From positions 127,265,823 through 127,329,822 of the forward strand of contig NC_068938.1 of NCBI RefSeq assembly GCF_016801865.2: a stretch of 64,000 nucleotides of DNA, in the 5' to 3' direction. Every line of letters begins with the position of its first letter. Within the stretch, counting starts at the first letter, position 1. Origin of the DNA: Culex pipiens pallens. Lineage: Eukaryota > Arthropoda > Insecta > Diptera > Culicidae. Shown here one piece after another: positions 1-11,532 of this stretch. The notes under the pieces were generated by a model. It worked only from the letters and a program-made list of their open reading frames with translations, had not been told where the DNA came from and made no database searches. The translations under genes and the position numbers were made by a program.

Positions 1-856
1 TTCAACACTAGTTGTGCCGATTATGCAAAAATGTGGCTTGACAAATTGATTCATCAACTTTTACGAGCCAAGGCGCTGAAGTGAAGAAGTAACGAGTTTT
101 TGTTCAATTAGTCAATTAGCAAAGGGTAACCTGAGAAGATCATATGAAAAGCCAAGACGGCCCACACCTTAAGAAAAATTTCCCTTTTCATGCATCCAAC
201 GAGCCCCCGCCAAAGGGTTGTTTTTATGCACCAATCAGCAAGGATGATTTATGCTTCGGTAATGTGCGCCCATAACGACACCCATCATCGTCGGCGGACC
301 TACCATTATTCGCAAAGGAGGGAGGTCATCATCGTGTGTAACACTTACCTTGGGCCACCCTCGCCCTCAGGGGGGAAGATACAGCGTACGGAATTGTTGT
401 CATTACGTAAAGCAAATGTGTGCAAAGTACGCAATCCGAATGTCAAACAGGTACAGTTCCATCAATCTCCAGTTTGAGGGGAAAAAACGAGGCTAAGGAC
501 TGTCTTTAAACTGTATTTAAATAACCGTCTCATCGATGGGTAGATAGGATGGTCCTTATTTGTTTGAAGTTTCGTAATAAAATTTGAAAATTCCTTATTT
601 TGGAAGCAAAGTAACTTGAAAAGGACAGTTTGGACTGTTTTACTGTCTTCTACAAGGTTGAAGATGAGATATACCTTTGGAAAACTTAATAACTTTAGAA
701 CCACCCTATCCAAACCCTATCTTGGACCTTGACGATCCAAACCATTGCACTGTATTATCATTAGTCCGTGTTATTTAGTGTTATTTATTGATCGTCTGCC
801 TTGGTTGCATAATTAACACTTTGTCACCGTACTGTACACTCATTTGGCGGGGTGTG
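1..856. other. Downstream of the PLB1-like gene, no gene seen
   Basis: There is one 95-codon plus-strand frame (190-477) and one 83-codon minus-strand frame (462-713). Neither has recognisable sequence, a repeated motif or splice support. I see no repeat element with definable ends. Confidence 0.5.
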
Positions 857-862
857 TTTATT
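857..862 (-). terminator. AATAAA polyadenylation signal of the PLB1-like gene
   Basis: A canonical AATAAA on the minus strand lies 68 nt past the stop codon, inside AAAATAAACAC. The cleavage site would fall at roughly 830-845. Confidence 0.55.
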
Positions 863-929
863 TTGAATTTCTTTTTTTCGTTCATAAATAAACTGGGCTG
901 GTGTCCGTTACGTACTGTTTCCCCTTAAA

Positions 930-1065
930 CTAACTGTTGTCGTAGGTGTACAGGTAGGGATTCTCCCGCGTTGGACAGCGGAACGACTCGAAGGGGGCAT
1001 TCCAGGCGGTTCGCTTCTTGCCCGGTGCTTCCAGCATGTTGTTCCAGAGGGCGGATGCCGCGCGG
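930..1065 (-). CDS. PLB1: PLB1-like exon 4 (C-terminus)
   Basis: The acceptor is AATTCACAG|CCGCG. The exon completes Ala376 and encodes 44 more residues, including ALWNNMLE and RCPTRENPYLYTYDNS, before TAG at 932-930. The run FHLSQKGHA-RAASALWNNML across the junction with exon 3 is what the family shows at this point, which supports the splice. Confidence 0.9.
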
Positions 1066-4000
1066 CTGTGAATTGGGAGAATGTGATTATGATTCTGAAT
1101 TAAATTTCAATGTTGAAACAGAAATTATTTTCGATAGTTTAAATTAGAGTTAAAAAACCGCACAAATGTAACCAAGTTAGTATGGAAACTCTGGTAGAAC
1201 TGGATGGAAGTTAACTGATTTCAATTGGAATTGAGGAAAGCAGATATAATAATAACTGCATTTGATTACAGACCAGAGTGCCAATGTTTTGGCATGAGAT
1301 AACCAAGATATTTACGATCAGAATTTGCATTAAATTTCTTATTAGGGTAATTCTCTACCAACTCACACGAAATCGGGAAAAGTTGCCCCGACCCCTCTTC
1401 GATTTGCGTGAAACTTTGTCCTAAGGGGTAACTTTTGTCCCTGATCAAGAATCCGAGGTCCGTTTTTTGATATCTCGTGACGGAGGGGCGGTACGACCCC
1501 TTCCATTTTTGAACATGCGAAAAAAGAGGTGTTTTTCAATAATTTGCAGCCTGAAACGGTGATGAGATAGAAATTTGGTGTCAAAGGGACTTTTATGTAA
1601 AATTAGACGCCCGATTTGATGGCGTACTCAGAATTCCGAAAAAACGTATTTTTCATCGAAAAAAACACTAAAAAAGTTTTAAAAATTCTCCCATTTTCCG
1701 TTACTCGACTGTAAAAAATTTTGGAACATGTCATTTTATGGGAAATTTAATGTACTTTTCGAATCTACATTGTCCCAGAAGGGTCATTTTTTCATTTAGA
1801 AAAAAAAATTTCATTTTAAAATTTCGTGTTTTTTCTAACTTTGCAGGGTTATTTTTTAGAGTGTAACAATGTTCTACAAAGTTGTAGAACAGACAATTAC
1901 AAAAATTTTGATATATAGACATAAGGGGTTTGCTTATAAACATCACAAGTTATCGCGATTTTACGAAAAAAAGTTTTGAAAAAGTTACTTTTTGCGTTTC
2001 TCTTTGTTTCGTCGTCCGTGTCTGTCGCGGGTGACCATGAACGGCCATGATCGATGACGACCAACTTTTTTAAAACTTTTTTTCGTAAAATCGTGATAAC
2101 TTGTGATGTTTATAAGCAAACCCCTTATGTATATATATCAAAATTTTTGTAATTGTCTGCTCTACAACTTTGTAGAACACTGTTACACTCTAAAAAATAA
2201 CCCTGCAAAGTTAGAAAAAACACGAAATTTTAAAATGAAAAATTTTGTTCTAAATGAAAAAATGACCCTTCTGGGACAATGTAGATTCGAAAAGTACATT
2301 AAATTTCCCATAAAATGACATGTTCCAAAAATTTTTACAGTCGAGTAACGGAAAATGGGAGAATTTTTAAAACTTTTTTAGTGTTTTTTTCGATGAAAAA
2401 TACGTTTTTTCGGAATTCTGAGTACGCCATCAAATCGGGCGTCTAATTTTACATAAAAGTCCCTTTGACACCAAATTTCTATCTCATCACCGTTTCAGGC
2501 TGCAAATTATTGAAAAACACCTCTTTTTTCGCATGTGCAAAAATGGAAGGGGTCGTACCGCCCCTCCGTCACGAGATATCAAAAAACGGACCTCGGATTC
2601 GTGATCAGGGACAAAAGTTACCCCTTAGGACAAAGTTTCACGCAAATCGAAGAGGGGTCGGGGCAACTGCTGTGTGAGTTGGCGAGAATTACCCATTATG
2701 GTTTCAGAGTGCAGTCGATTGAACACCTTATTTATTATTCATTGTCGAGCAGCACTTGAAGCATATCATATTTATTGGCTTAATGAAAGCTAAATCGAAA
2801 ATAAGCACTCATAAATGTTAAAGAACAATAAAAGCAAAACCAACTTACGCATGGCCCTTCTGGCTTAAATGGAAGCAGTCGTATGAAAGCAGGCTATAAT
2901 CTACTCCTTTGTGGTTGTTTAGCTGAAATTGAGAAGAGAAAAGCAAAAAAGCCGCAAATGAAATAAATAAGCAATGTGAAGGAAGTATCGACAAAAAGAG
3001 GCCACTCACAGTAAGCCGCTTCGTCCACGGTTGATGAACCACGGCAAATCCGTCGAGCCCGCGGAACTCGTCCAACATGGGCACCTCTTCCTCCACCTTT
3101 TTGTACTGTCGCTGTATTTTGGCCCACCTGGCCCTCGAACTCTCCGTCGAGTTGTGGATCGGTCCCACCCAGCAGGGACACTCGCCGTGGTGCAAGATCC
3201 AGCAGATCATCGGTTTGTCCGGCAAGTTCACCACCTTCTCCACGTCCGGCATCGACACGATGTTGACGAACGTCCGCGGCAAATTGTCCCGCAGATATCG
3301 CAACGTTGCCAACAGGTTCCTCCTGTGCTTCATCGGCAGCGATTCCGGGTTTTTCATCGTACAAACATACGCGCAAATGTCATTCCCGCCGATGGTGATC
3401 GTCAGGATCTTCCAGTCCCGCTTGAAGTTGACCCGCCGGTCGGACTTGATCCGCGTCACCATTTGGCGCGCCATGTGGGGCAGTTCCTTCGAGATGGCAC
3501 CGATTTCAGCGTTGTTGAACTGCGAGTCCCAGTGAAAGCTGTAGGAATCGCGGTAGGAGTAGCCCACCAACTTAGGATTAAATACTTTTAAAATGTTAGG
3601 AAGCGTGGTGGCGTTGCGCCAATTCCACTGGCCGCCGATGCACCAGGACAGGCCCCGGTTCTCGGTGTACAGCTCGAGGAAGCTCGTGGCGGATGCACCG
3701 CTGGCCGTGATCACCGAGTCCCCGATCGCGGCAATCACGTTAATGTCACCTGGTAGAAGAAGAAATGATTATAGTGAAAAAAAGAGTGCTACTGAAAACT
3801 GTTATAAATATTGATTGCAGAGCTACCAATTTGCCGTCCCGGGATTTTATGAAAATGTATTGGAAAATGATGAAGGTTTAAATTAGATAAATCGGCTCAA
3901 AATGTTGGTTCAGACTCGTTAAACTGGTTCCGTGTGCATGATGAAGGCCGATTTCCAAAAGTTTGTTTTTAAAAAAGATAAACATATTTTTTTGTTTTTC

Positions 4001-7000
4001 ATATAAAAAACGTTTATTTTTCAATTTTTGTATTTTTTGAAAAGTGACATTTGGGAAATTCTCTACCAACTCACACAAAATCGGAAAAAGTTTTCGTGAA
4101 ATTTTGCTCTAAGGGGTAATTTTGGTCCCTGATCACGAATCTGAGGTCTATTTTTCGATATCTCGTGACGGTGGGGTGGTACGACCCCTTTCATTTTAAG
4201 GTTTTTTACTAAGACACGTTTTTCAGAGATTTGTAGCTCGCAACTGTGACGAGATAGAAATTTGGTGTCAAAGGGACTTTTGTGTAAAATCAGACGCCTG
4301 ATTTGATGGCGTACTCAAAATTCCCAAAATTCCGAAAAAACGTATTTTTCATCAAAAAAGGTTAAAAAATAGTTTTAAAATCGCTGCCATTTCCCGTTAC
4401 TCAACTGTCAAAAATCGTGGGACATGTCATTTTATGGGAAATTTAATGTTCTTTTCGAATCTGAAATAACCCAGAAGGGTCATTTTTTCATTTAGAACAA
4501 AATTATTCATTTTAGAATTACGTGTTTTTTCTAACTTTGCAGGGTTACATTTTAGAGAGTAACAATGTTCTACAAAGTAGAGCAGACAAAAAAAAAGTAT
4601 ATATAGACTTAAGGGGTTTGCATGTATTCTTCACGAGTTATCAGAATTTTACAAAAAAGTTTTTTGAAAAAGTTACTCTCCAAATTACTGAAAAACGTGT
4701 CTTAGTAAAAAACCAGAAAATGAAAGGGGTCGTGCCACCCCACCGTCACGAAATATCAAAAAATGGACCTCGGATTCGTGATCAGGAACCAAAATAGCCC
4801 CTTAGAGCAAAGTTTTACGCAAATCGAAGAGGTGTCAGGGCAACTGCTGTTTGAGTTGGCGGAGAATAACCCATTTAAAAATCAGGCTTCGTTATGCACA
4901 CGGATATTTCACGAAAATTTCAGACATCTCGAGATATCGTGGAACCCGTAAATCAACTCGGTGTTTTGAGAAAAAACACTCACAAAATATGACAGTTCGC
5001 TTTGCGCATGGCAAAAATTAAACTCTAAATCGATTCCTATTCAGTTTAAACTTGACATATCTTCATGAATTTTTCAGGTGTGTCATCATCATCATTTTGG
5101 TGGATTTTATAAATTTCCTGAAATATGATTTTTTTCTAAATGTATGTTATACCTTAATGGTTGTGGAGCATGGTTTCACTGTTCAAAACTCCTAAAATAT
5201 TTCTTTTTAAATATTGTACGTAACGAAGCTCTGCTACTAAAATTTGAAAAAAAATGTATTTTCTTCAAGTTGTATGTTTTTCAACAAGTAACAATCACTT
5301 GAATCTACCATTGATGAAGCTTTCATATCCGATATCCATTATCTGAACAATATCCAATAAATTACAAATTTTCAGGGAATTCTCTGTAAATTTGTTGAAA
5401 ACTCCCGTTTCCCGTGATTTTTGTAACCCCTGGATATTCGGTTAGAAAGTTAGAATTTTGTTGATTTTATTCAACTTGAACTACAAGAGTCATTCGCTGC
5501 CTACACACACAGGAACAAGACTCTTATTATCTCATTTTATCGATCTAGCGAGGACCCGATTTGGTCACTTTGGTTTTTGGTAATCGATATCAAAAGAACA
5601 CCCTATAATAGCAGTTTAGTTAAAATGGCCTGTGAGCAATAACAGTTTAGTTTAAATTGCCTGTGAGCAATTTTCGCAAAAACAAGCTTTTTTGAAAATT
5701 TATTTTTTGATGTTTTTTGGATGAAATTTTACTTCTTCCGTGAACAAATAAATCATTCTCCACTCTTAGTCCCTACAAATCTTGATACAATTTGGGCAGC
5801 TGACCAAACAAAAGGCTATTCAAATATTTTAAATTTGTATCTGGACCTTGACAACGGATTTCGTCTTTGGCAAAGTTATGGCTTAGAAATATAAAAAAAA
5901 TACATTATAAAAAATTACCAATTTTTGAAATTGACTTTTAAAAAATTACTTACATTCAAAAATAGAAGGATATTGACGGTTGTGTCACATCTTGTTACAA
6001 GTCTGCTGTTAAAAAAATAGGACGTATCACAAAAAAGCACACAAGCGACGATGAGTTCCCATCTTTTAAGCTATGGCACAAGTTGGTCAAAATTTATTTA
6101 CTAATTATTTTACGAAACAATCGATAACAGTTTTTTTACTTAATTTTCAGATGTAAAATATGATTTTTTTTTGCAATCAACTACGTTTGGCTGATAAGAT
6201 TATTTGATCAGATGGTTCATTGAATAATGCCAATTATTTTGAACAAATATGTTATGTCGGCATTTTCTTAATTTTAGGAGAAAATTGATCCCCCTTCAAC
6301 ATTTGAAATTAATTCAGGCAATATGTTTCTTATTCATTCAAACTATTAATTTTCTATAAATTACAGCAATTTTACAATAAACCTAAAAGTTTGTGTTTTA
6401 TATTTAACATGCTTAGGCCATTGCAAATATTTTTCAAAGTGTATGTCGCCTCCCCATCAAAGTCGGCCTGAATAATCATGGGGCAAAATGCATTTTAAAA
6501 CACTTTTTTCGTAAACATTTTGAAACCTAGGCTTGTAATATCAATTTTTATATTTTTTAACCCACACGCTGACGAGGCTAAGCTAGGGTTCAAGTCTCCC
6601 GAGTTTTCCCTGCATAAATTTTGATATCGTGCACCGTTTTCAAAATATGTCCACTAAAATTTGATTTTTTGTTGATAACATGACTTGTTTGCCTTTAAAG
6701 TCATGACCAAGCTTAACCATCTCTGAAAACATGTTGTTCGAAGAGATCAGCAAATTTCCTATAGTGGTTGATGAGATACAGCTTCCGAAAGAAAGTTACA
6801 CAAGAAAAACGAGTTTTTCTCTACAAAAATAGCGTTGATTTTTCAATTGACGATAACTTAGGCTTCATCCATAATGTCACGCTTTAGGGGGGGAGGGGGG
6901 GGGGGGTCTGAAAGAGTGTGACATTGCGTGTTATAAGTATAGGGAAAGTGTGACAAAGGGGGGAAGGGTGGAGGTAAATTTTAGGTGATTTTAGCGTGAC

Positions 7001-8097
7001 GTACTTTATGGATGAAGCCTTAGCAAATATGCGTTCGATTTTCTAGGTCAACAAATGATATTGTGAAATTTTTCAATCTTGATATTGATATTGTGATTTT
7101 TTTCAATCTCTCGATTAAAAAATATCTTTATAAAAATTATTGTACCTTACATTTGAAAAGGCCCAAAAACATTTTTTTTACAATATCAAATTTAACTTGG
7201 GATTTCATATTTAATTTGCAATCGAAAAAAAATTGTAAAATTTTGACAAAATACATAGTTTTAGAATTCTAATTGCCTAAATTTCTTAAAGCTAAATTTG
7301 TCGAAAAAAAGTAATATGAAATTTAATAAAAAGTAATATAAAAAAAATAATATGAAATTTTTTAGATCAGTTTTAGTATATATTGATTATTAAGAAGATT
7401 ATTAAGAATTTAAAATTAAACACCATATAGAAGAATTCCTCCCTTCTTCAGAATTTTGGTTTATTATAACAGATAAATTTTATAATAGAGAAACGATTTG
7501 CGAAAACTCAGAAAACTACTCAATCGACATTCTTCGTCATTCAAATTGCGTAAGTCAGTCAGAATGAAATTAAATTAATATTAGGTAACAGGTAACTTCA
7601 AACAGGCCAAATAATTGTAAGGTCAAACCGACTGAGTAATGATCTGCACTAATTTGGAACCGTCCGTTGAGCAAAAACAATTGTTTTCATTGCCAAAACC
7701 GTTGCACGAAAAATGAAAGTTGTTAATGAGTCATCGTAAAGCAAAAACCCCAAAAAACTAAAACGGGATAATTATTCCGCTTACCTGGTCTCAACTTGTG
7801 CACGCTGGTGGGCGGCTCTCGGCTCCGACCGAGGGTCACATCACACGGAAAGGGCACACTGTCCGGAACTTGCTTCTGCAGGAACCGACCGCGCGTCTTC
7901 AGCCCCGTCCGGCCCGCCATCATCATCGTGACGTTCCGGTACAGGTGGAAGAACAGCCGCCACTCGGAGTTGTCGAAGACGGTCGGCCGGAACGCGCTCA
8001 GCTGGCCATCCACCTTCCAGCGGTGGAATTTGTTCTCCTGGCACATCAGCAGCAGCAGTATCAGGTAGATGTTCAGGGAAGTCTGTGTGAGCCACAT
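930..8097 (-). CDS. PLB1: Phospholipase B1-like secreted GDSL/SGNH lipase, 4 exons, complete (420 aa)
   Basis: Exons 8097-7785, 3749-3010, 2922-2849 and 1065-930 join in frame across GT-AG introns (4035, 87 and 1783 bp) into 420 codons plus a TAG stop. Residues 1 to about 20 are a hydrophobic signal peptide. The SGNH signatures occur in order: the GDS block with the catalytic Ser at 116, a Gly-Gly block near 143-144 followed by the family's TLPNIL, GGND at 225-228, and Asp366-x-x-His369. In the family these enzymes deacylate phospholipids and lysophospholipids in the extracellular space or lumen; the substrate here is inferred. Possible N-glycosylation sites are NVT at 55 and NST at 304. No C-terminal membrane segment is visible, so the product is probably soluble, unlike mammalian PLB1. 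I chose the ATG at 8097 because it begins the signal peptide; an in-frame ATG at 8148 would add 17 polar residues. All catalytic residues are intact. Confidence 0.93.
1345..2694. mobile_element. Fold-back element, 4-bp-TSD family, copy 1 (in PLB1-like intron 3)
   Basis: The ends read GGGTAATTCTCTACCAAC and its inverse, and are flanked by the direct repeat ATTA (1341-1344 and 2695-2698). The two arms, about 1345-1985 and 2060-2694, are near-perfect inverted copies with a loop of about 75 bp, so the element is one giant hairpin. The mirrored open frames in the two arms result from the palindrome and are not genes. No transposase is present, so the element is non-autonomous. Confidence 0.85.
2849..2922 (-). 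CDS. PLB1: PLB1-like exon 3 (catalytic Asp-His block)
   Basis: This short exon follows an 87-bp intron with acceptor TTTCAG|CTAAAC. It encodes LNNHKGVDYSLLSYDCFHL and a little more, which includes the DxxH pair (Asp366, His369) of the SGNH triad. It ends at GC|GTAAGT in phase 2. Confidence 0.9.
3010..3749 (-). CDS. PLB1: PLB1-like exon 2 (catalytic core)
   Basis: The acceptor is CTTCTACCAG|GTGAC; the split codon 105 becomes Gly and gives GDINVIAAIGDS, the family's first block. The exon carries the nucleophile Ser116, the oxyanion-hole blocks and GGND, and ends in phase 0 at CTTACT|GTGAGT. Its 740 bases plus the one carried-over base make exactly 247 codons. Open frames on the opposite strand here are shadows of this exon. 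Confidence 0.93.
4053..4872. mobile_element. Fold-back element, 4-bp-TSD family, copy 2 (in PLB1-like intron 1)
   Basis: It is a diverged, internally deleted relative of the element at 1345-2694. The ends read GGGAAATTCTCTACCAAC and GGAGAATAACCC, with flanking ATTT duplications at 4049-4052 and 4873-4876. The left arm is longer than the right, so part of the right half has been lost. Confidence 0.8.
4877..6412. other. PLB1-like intron 1, AT-rich, no feature resolved
   Basis: AT-rich sequence of the type left by old inverted-repeat elements. I found no open frame with coding character and no clear repeat boundary. Confidence 0.5.
6414..6560. mobile_element. Fragment of the GGCC-TTGCAAATATTTTTCAAAG repeat family
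   Basis: It begins TTAGGCCATTGCAAATATTT and continues with a GTCGCCTCCCC segment and a GGCCTGAATAATCA segment, as in the fuller copies at 23207-23643 and 61498-61854. The right terminal repeat is not present, so this is one end only. Confidence 0.5.
6861..7019. mobile_element. Small palindromic MITE, TTA target duplication (PIF/Harbinger type)
   Basis: The inverted ends GGCTTCATCCATAA and TTTATGGATGAAGCC flank a G-rich core (a run of more than 15 G at 6888-6906). TTA occurs on both sides (6858-6860 and 7020-7022), the 3-bp duplication typical of PIF/Harbinger-related MITEs. It lies in intron 1 of the lipase gene. Confidence 0.7.
7023..7784. other. 5' part of PLB1-like intron 1, no feature seen
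   Basis: AT-rich intron sequence leading back to the exon 1 donor. It holds no repeat with clear ends. Confidence 0.5.
7785..8097 (-). CDS. PLB1: PLB1-like exon 1 (signal peptide and N-terminal region)
   Basis: It encodes residues 1-104 plus the first base of codon 105. It starts MWLTQTSLNIYLILLLLMCQ and has an AAAAATG context suited to insect initiation. It ends at a donor reading CCAG|GTAAGC on the minus strand. The 5' leader lies upstream, but its limit is not clear. Confidence 0.9.
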
Positions 8098-9506
8098 TTT
8101 TGTTTGTTTTTTTTTTTGGTTTTCGGCTTTTTTCGTTGGTTTTGTCACTATCTCATTTTCTTCGTTATTCTTTGTTATAGCTTAGTGAAATCATTTTTCG
8201 GTTTATTTTGATTTTGTAAACACGCAGTCACAAAAATTTTAATAATACTGCTGAAATAAAAATATTATCTCCCACATTTGATTGTTTAAAGGTTTCCAAA
8301 TTATTCAAACACCTGACTTGAAACATTACTTGACGGTAAAAAAACTACAAAAAATCTGAGATCTTTTCGTTTTATAATGGACTGTAAACTGCAATTCGTC
8401 TTACATTTTATGTGATAAAAAGCGTTTTCCTTCACATTTTTTTCTTCTTTTCATCTAATTTAATTGCTACATCACTTTTCTAATGAGTGTATCTTGACTT
8501 GACATTTCAGCACCTCCCTTTGACACTCTTGCTCACTCACAATTTGCGCTTCTGCTGTCAAGAGTGTGCTTAACGTGCGGCACCCGAGCATAACTTCAAA
8601 CAAAAAAGAATCATAATTATACAACACCTCGTTGAAAGATTGTTATCGAGCGAAAACAATAAGACAGAAAAAAAGAGTGAGTCCCAAATAAGAGAGGAGT
8701 CAACCTTGGGCCAAAGAGTTTCGTCGAGGCTGATTGGATGACGATCTTCAAGGGGTCCGAGCAAAATTTCGCAAAAGCGCATCATCACTTGTCGGAGTGG
8801 CCGGCATTGCACTATACGGGGTTGGGGTTTTACCAGCAGACTCAGTGCTTTCAAATTTAATCTCAATTGTGCAGTAGCAGTGTCAGAAAACGCTCTGCCA
8901 AGAGAATGGCGCTCTGGCATGGCACACGCAAAGATTGCCGCCGAAAAAAACCATGTGCCACACCGAAATCGACCGTTAACTGCACTGAAACTGTGGTTTG
9001 GGTAACTGGGGTAAGGTGGACCCAGTTTTTATACCTTTCAAAATTTAGTTTGTTATCGAGAAGCTGCCATGGCTAACTGTTAAAGATGTTCACTTTGTAA
9101 GCGGAAGATACTGTTTCACATCGAGAAAGTCTAGGACAAAGGTATTCTTGAACACTGAGTATGCGTGTGGTGTGGTCCAATCAAATCCCCGCTGGTCGGC
9201 AGTGAAATTATGGGAAAGTCAAGTTATTTGTCAGACTTGGTTGATGCTTGTATTACTTGCCATAGTAGCAAAAAGTTTCAGGAGTTCTACAAGAGCTTTT
9301 CAAGATAGCTACAGTATAGCAAATTGGACACCAAATTTCTCAAAAAAAATATTTAAAAGTTGTTCTCCCGAATTGCAAAATTGAATCTGCTCGATGCAGA
9401 ACTTTTTTTTTTCAGCACTCGTCGTACTTATCCCACTCGGTAAACCTTGTACGAGTCGTGCTCAAAAAATCTCCTTTTTGGTTAAACAAAATCTTGCACA
9501 TAAATT
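8098..9506. other. 5' flank of the PLB1-like gene (leader and probable promoter)
   Basis: The minus-strand leader directly before the ATG is purine-rich and has no splice acceptor, so it is probably continuous with the first exon. A GC-richer stretch at about 8690-8990 stands out from AT-rich surroundings and is the most likely place for the promoter. I could not find a convincing initiator or TATA box. Confidence 0.35.
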
Positions 9507-9588
9507 GGGACCATCCACAATCCACGTGGACACTTTTTTGGAATTCTCAACCCCCCCGTAAGTGTACACGTGGTTTATGGATGGTCCC
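9507..9588. mobile_element. Palindromic mini-MITE, CCACGTGGACACTTT family, copy 1
   Basis: The ends are inverse copies of GGGACCATCCA, with CCACGTGGACACTTTT inside and its inverse near the right end. ATT flanks both sides (9504-9506 and 9589-9591). Confidence 0.55.
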
Positions 9589-9624
9589 ATTCGAAGTTGC
9601 AGCGTTTTCAAGTTAAAACCATTA

Positions 9625-9750
9625 GAGACCATCCATAAACCACGTGGACACTTTAGAAGGTGGGGGGGTATGTTTTTTGTATGGAAATTGCCCACGAGGG
9701 GGGGGGTTGAGATTTCCAAAAAAGTGTCCACGTAGTTTATGGATGGTCCC
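9625..9750. mobile_element. Palindromic mini-MITE, CCACGTGGACACTTT family, copy 2
   Basis: The same terminal sequence as the copy 37 bp away, with TTA on both sides (9622-9624 and 9751-9753). It has a G-rich core with AGGTGGGGGGG and GAGGGGGGGG. The TTA duplication suggests a PIF/Harbinger-type mobiliser. Confidence 0.6.
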
Positions 9751-9753
9751 TTA

Positions 9754-11157
9754 GTAAAGTTATGTTTTTTTCGAAAGATCCGTTTGTATTCTTTAGTCTA
9801 ATTGTTTACGAAATCGGCCAATTTTGTGAATTCATATTTTATGATTTTTTTTTATTCAGCTCAATATTGGATTGGGCCTTCTCTATTACCAAAGAAGCCA
9901 TGTTATGTCATTTGTTGACCCATACAAGGCTCCAAAGAATTTAGGCAGCTTCATACAAAAATGATACGTGAATATTCGAAAATCTGTATGTTTTGAAGGA
10001 CATTTTTAATCGGTTTGGTGACTTCGGCAAAAATGTAGATATTGATGAGGACTACTCAAAAAAAAAAAAAAAAAACGCGAACGATTTTTTGACGATTAAC
10101 TTTTTTTTATGTACAAATAATCAACTTCTCACAATCATAATCACATCACCAAGTGTCGTCATTTGAAGCGTTCCTGTGGATCAAGTTCCAATGGAGCACC
10201 CGCAGTCGAGCAGTTTTTGACAGTTCGCTTCATAAGAAATACATTGTTGAAAAAAGCAAAAACTGCTCGAATGGAAGTGCTCCATTACACAACTCTCATG
10301 ATGCCAGCGACAAAAGCGTCACTTAAGAATTGGCAACGCTGCGGACTTAACCATCGGAGCTTATGCAGCTGATTTTGGTGAGAGCGTTCTTGTTTTGTCC
10401 CTAATTATTTAACTGCACATTAATTTTTATTAAATTTACCAACCAATGCCCACTACTTCATTCGTCGGTGCAGCATCCCATCAAACCCTTTCCCCTTTCA
10501 AATCTGGATATCTTGGAGGTCGTCTAAGTTCTAAGGCATCTCTAAATGGTATGCAGTCATCACATCCCTCCGCACTTCCCCCGTTGATCGTGAGGAGTCG
10601 ACCATGAGGACAAACTTTTTTTTCTAGTACTAATATCTCAGAAAAATCGAAATTTTTTGACTCAACTCTTACATTTCAAAAGAACGTAATATTGAATAAT
10701 TGATCCTTTTGAAAGCTCTGATAAAAAAATTTAAACAATTTTTTCCAAGGGGAACATTTTACAAATGTTTTATCTTCAAACATTGAAAATAGGACTATTA
10801 GTTTCTGAGATGTTTGTCCTACAAATGAAAAGATTGTTTACATGAGACTTGAAAATCTTTATTTTTTTTCAGTAACACGAGGTTCTATCTTCAATGTGAA
10901 TTTTGAATAACGAAAAACGGAATTTTTTCTGCTAACATCAATTTTTAAGTGGCTAATTCTTGAAAACAGTGCACTTTATCAAACAGCTGTAAAGTACTTT
11001 TCAATTGCAAATTTAATTTTACGCGAAAAACTGACGTCAGAGGAGTACAATTTCTTTTTTTCAAAAATTGCGATTTTCGTCCCCTAAAACATAATAACAA
11101 ATTTTAAAACTTATATCAATTAGATTTTGGGAAATTGAATTTTTGAATAATTGAATA
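9754..11157. other. Diverged fold-back remnants and unassigned DNA
   Basis: At 9760-10150 the sequence resembles one arm of the fold-back family at 39850-40983 (shared phrases such as CATACAAAAATG, GAATATTC and GACTTCGGCAAA). At 10180-10320 a weaker inverted pair is built around GAGCAGTTTTTG and CAAAAACTGCTCG. From 10600 to 11150 only AT-rich sequence is visible. Confidence 0.4.
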
Positions 11158-11233
11158 GGAGTGGTCGTGGCTGAATGGTTACGGTGATCGCTTTATAAGC
11201 GAATGGGTCCTGGTTTCGATACCCATCTGCTCC
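11158..11233 (+). repeat. tRNA-like sequence (SINE head or tRNA pseudogene)
   Basis: It spans 76 nt with a 7-bp acceptor stem, GGAGTGG with CTGCTCC (two G-T pairs). The A-box-like TGGCTGAATGG is followed by a 4-bp anticodon stem TCGC/GCGA around the loop TTTATAA. The B-box GGTTTCGATACC is off-consensus and the T stem has mismatches. I therefore read it as tRNA-derived, not as a working tRNA gene. A second, inverted tRNA-like block lies at about 11286-11350. Confidence 0.4.
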
Positions 11234-11285
11234 CAGCGAGAAAGTTCTGGACTCATTGAATTTGGAAATTAATGAAAAAAACATG

Positions 11286-11350
11286 AAGCTCACGGCGGGG
11301 CTCGATCCTCTGTCCTTAGGATTGGCCAGCAAAATGCTTTCCACTTTACC
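11286..11350 (-). repeat. Weak tRNA-like block, antisense
   Basis: On the minus strand, GGATCGAGCCCC matches a pol III B box (GGTTCGANTCC) with one change, and sequence before it could hold a degenerate A box. It lies 50 bp from the plus-strand tRNA-like sequence, which suggests a SINE or dimer remnant. Confidence 0.25.
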
Positions 11351-11532
11351 GTGAAGCATTGGTAGCTTGAGTAGGACTTAGACTGATACAAATGAATCCA
11401 AGAAACGGACGAGAATAAAATTGAATGCAAGTTGAATATCAGAACATACAAGAATGCATAGGGACGTGGCGTTACATCGTGCTGCCATCTGGTTTTTTTA
11501 AGCGCAAGAGTGGAAAAGTGCTGAGTCATCGT

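Noticed and set aside
190..477. 95-codon plus-strand frame as a small gene
   Set aside because: No recognisable sequence, no signal peptide, no repeat or splice context; length is within chance for this composition.
1363..2677. Mirrored frames of about 70 codons at 1363-1584/2465-2677 and 1731-1946/2103-2318
   Set aside because: Both members of each pair come from the two arms of one palindrome, so their similarity is structural and not sign of a duplicated gene.
3031..3591. Frames of 186 and 152 codons on the plus strand, and a 160-codon minus frame at 2894-3376
   Set aside because: These are antisense or out-of-frame shadows of exon 2 of the lipase, which has all the catalytic motifs in its own frame.
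7796..8211. Plus-strand frames of 90 and 137 codons opposite exon 1 of the lipase
   Set aside because: Shadows of the exon encoding the signal peptide and N-terminal region.
11158..11233. Working tRNA gene
   Set aside because: The acceptor stem closes, but the anticodon stem has only 4 pairs, the T stem has mismatches and the B box is off-consensus. A SINE or pseudogene fits better.
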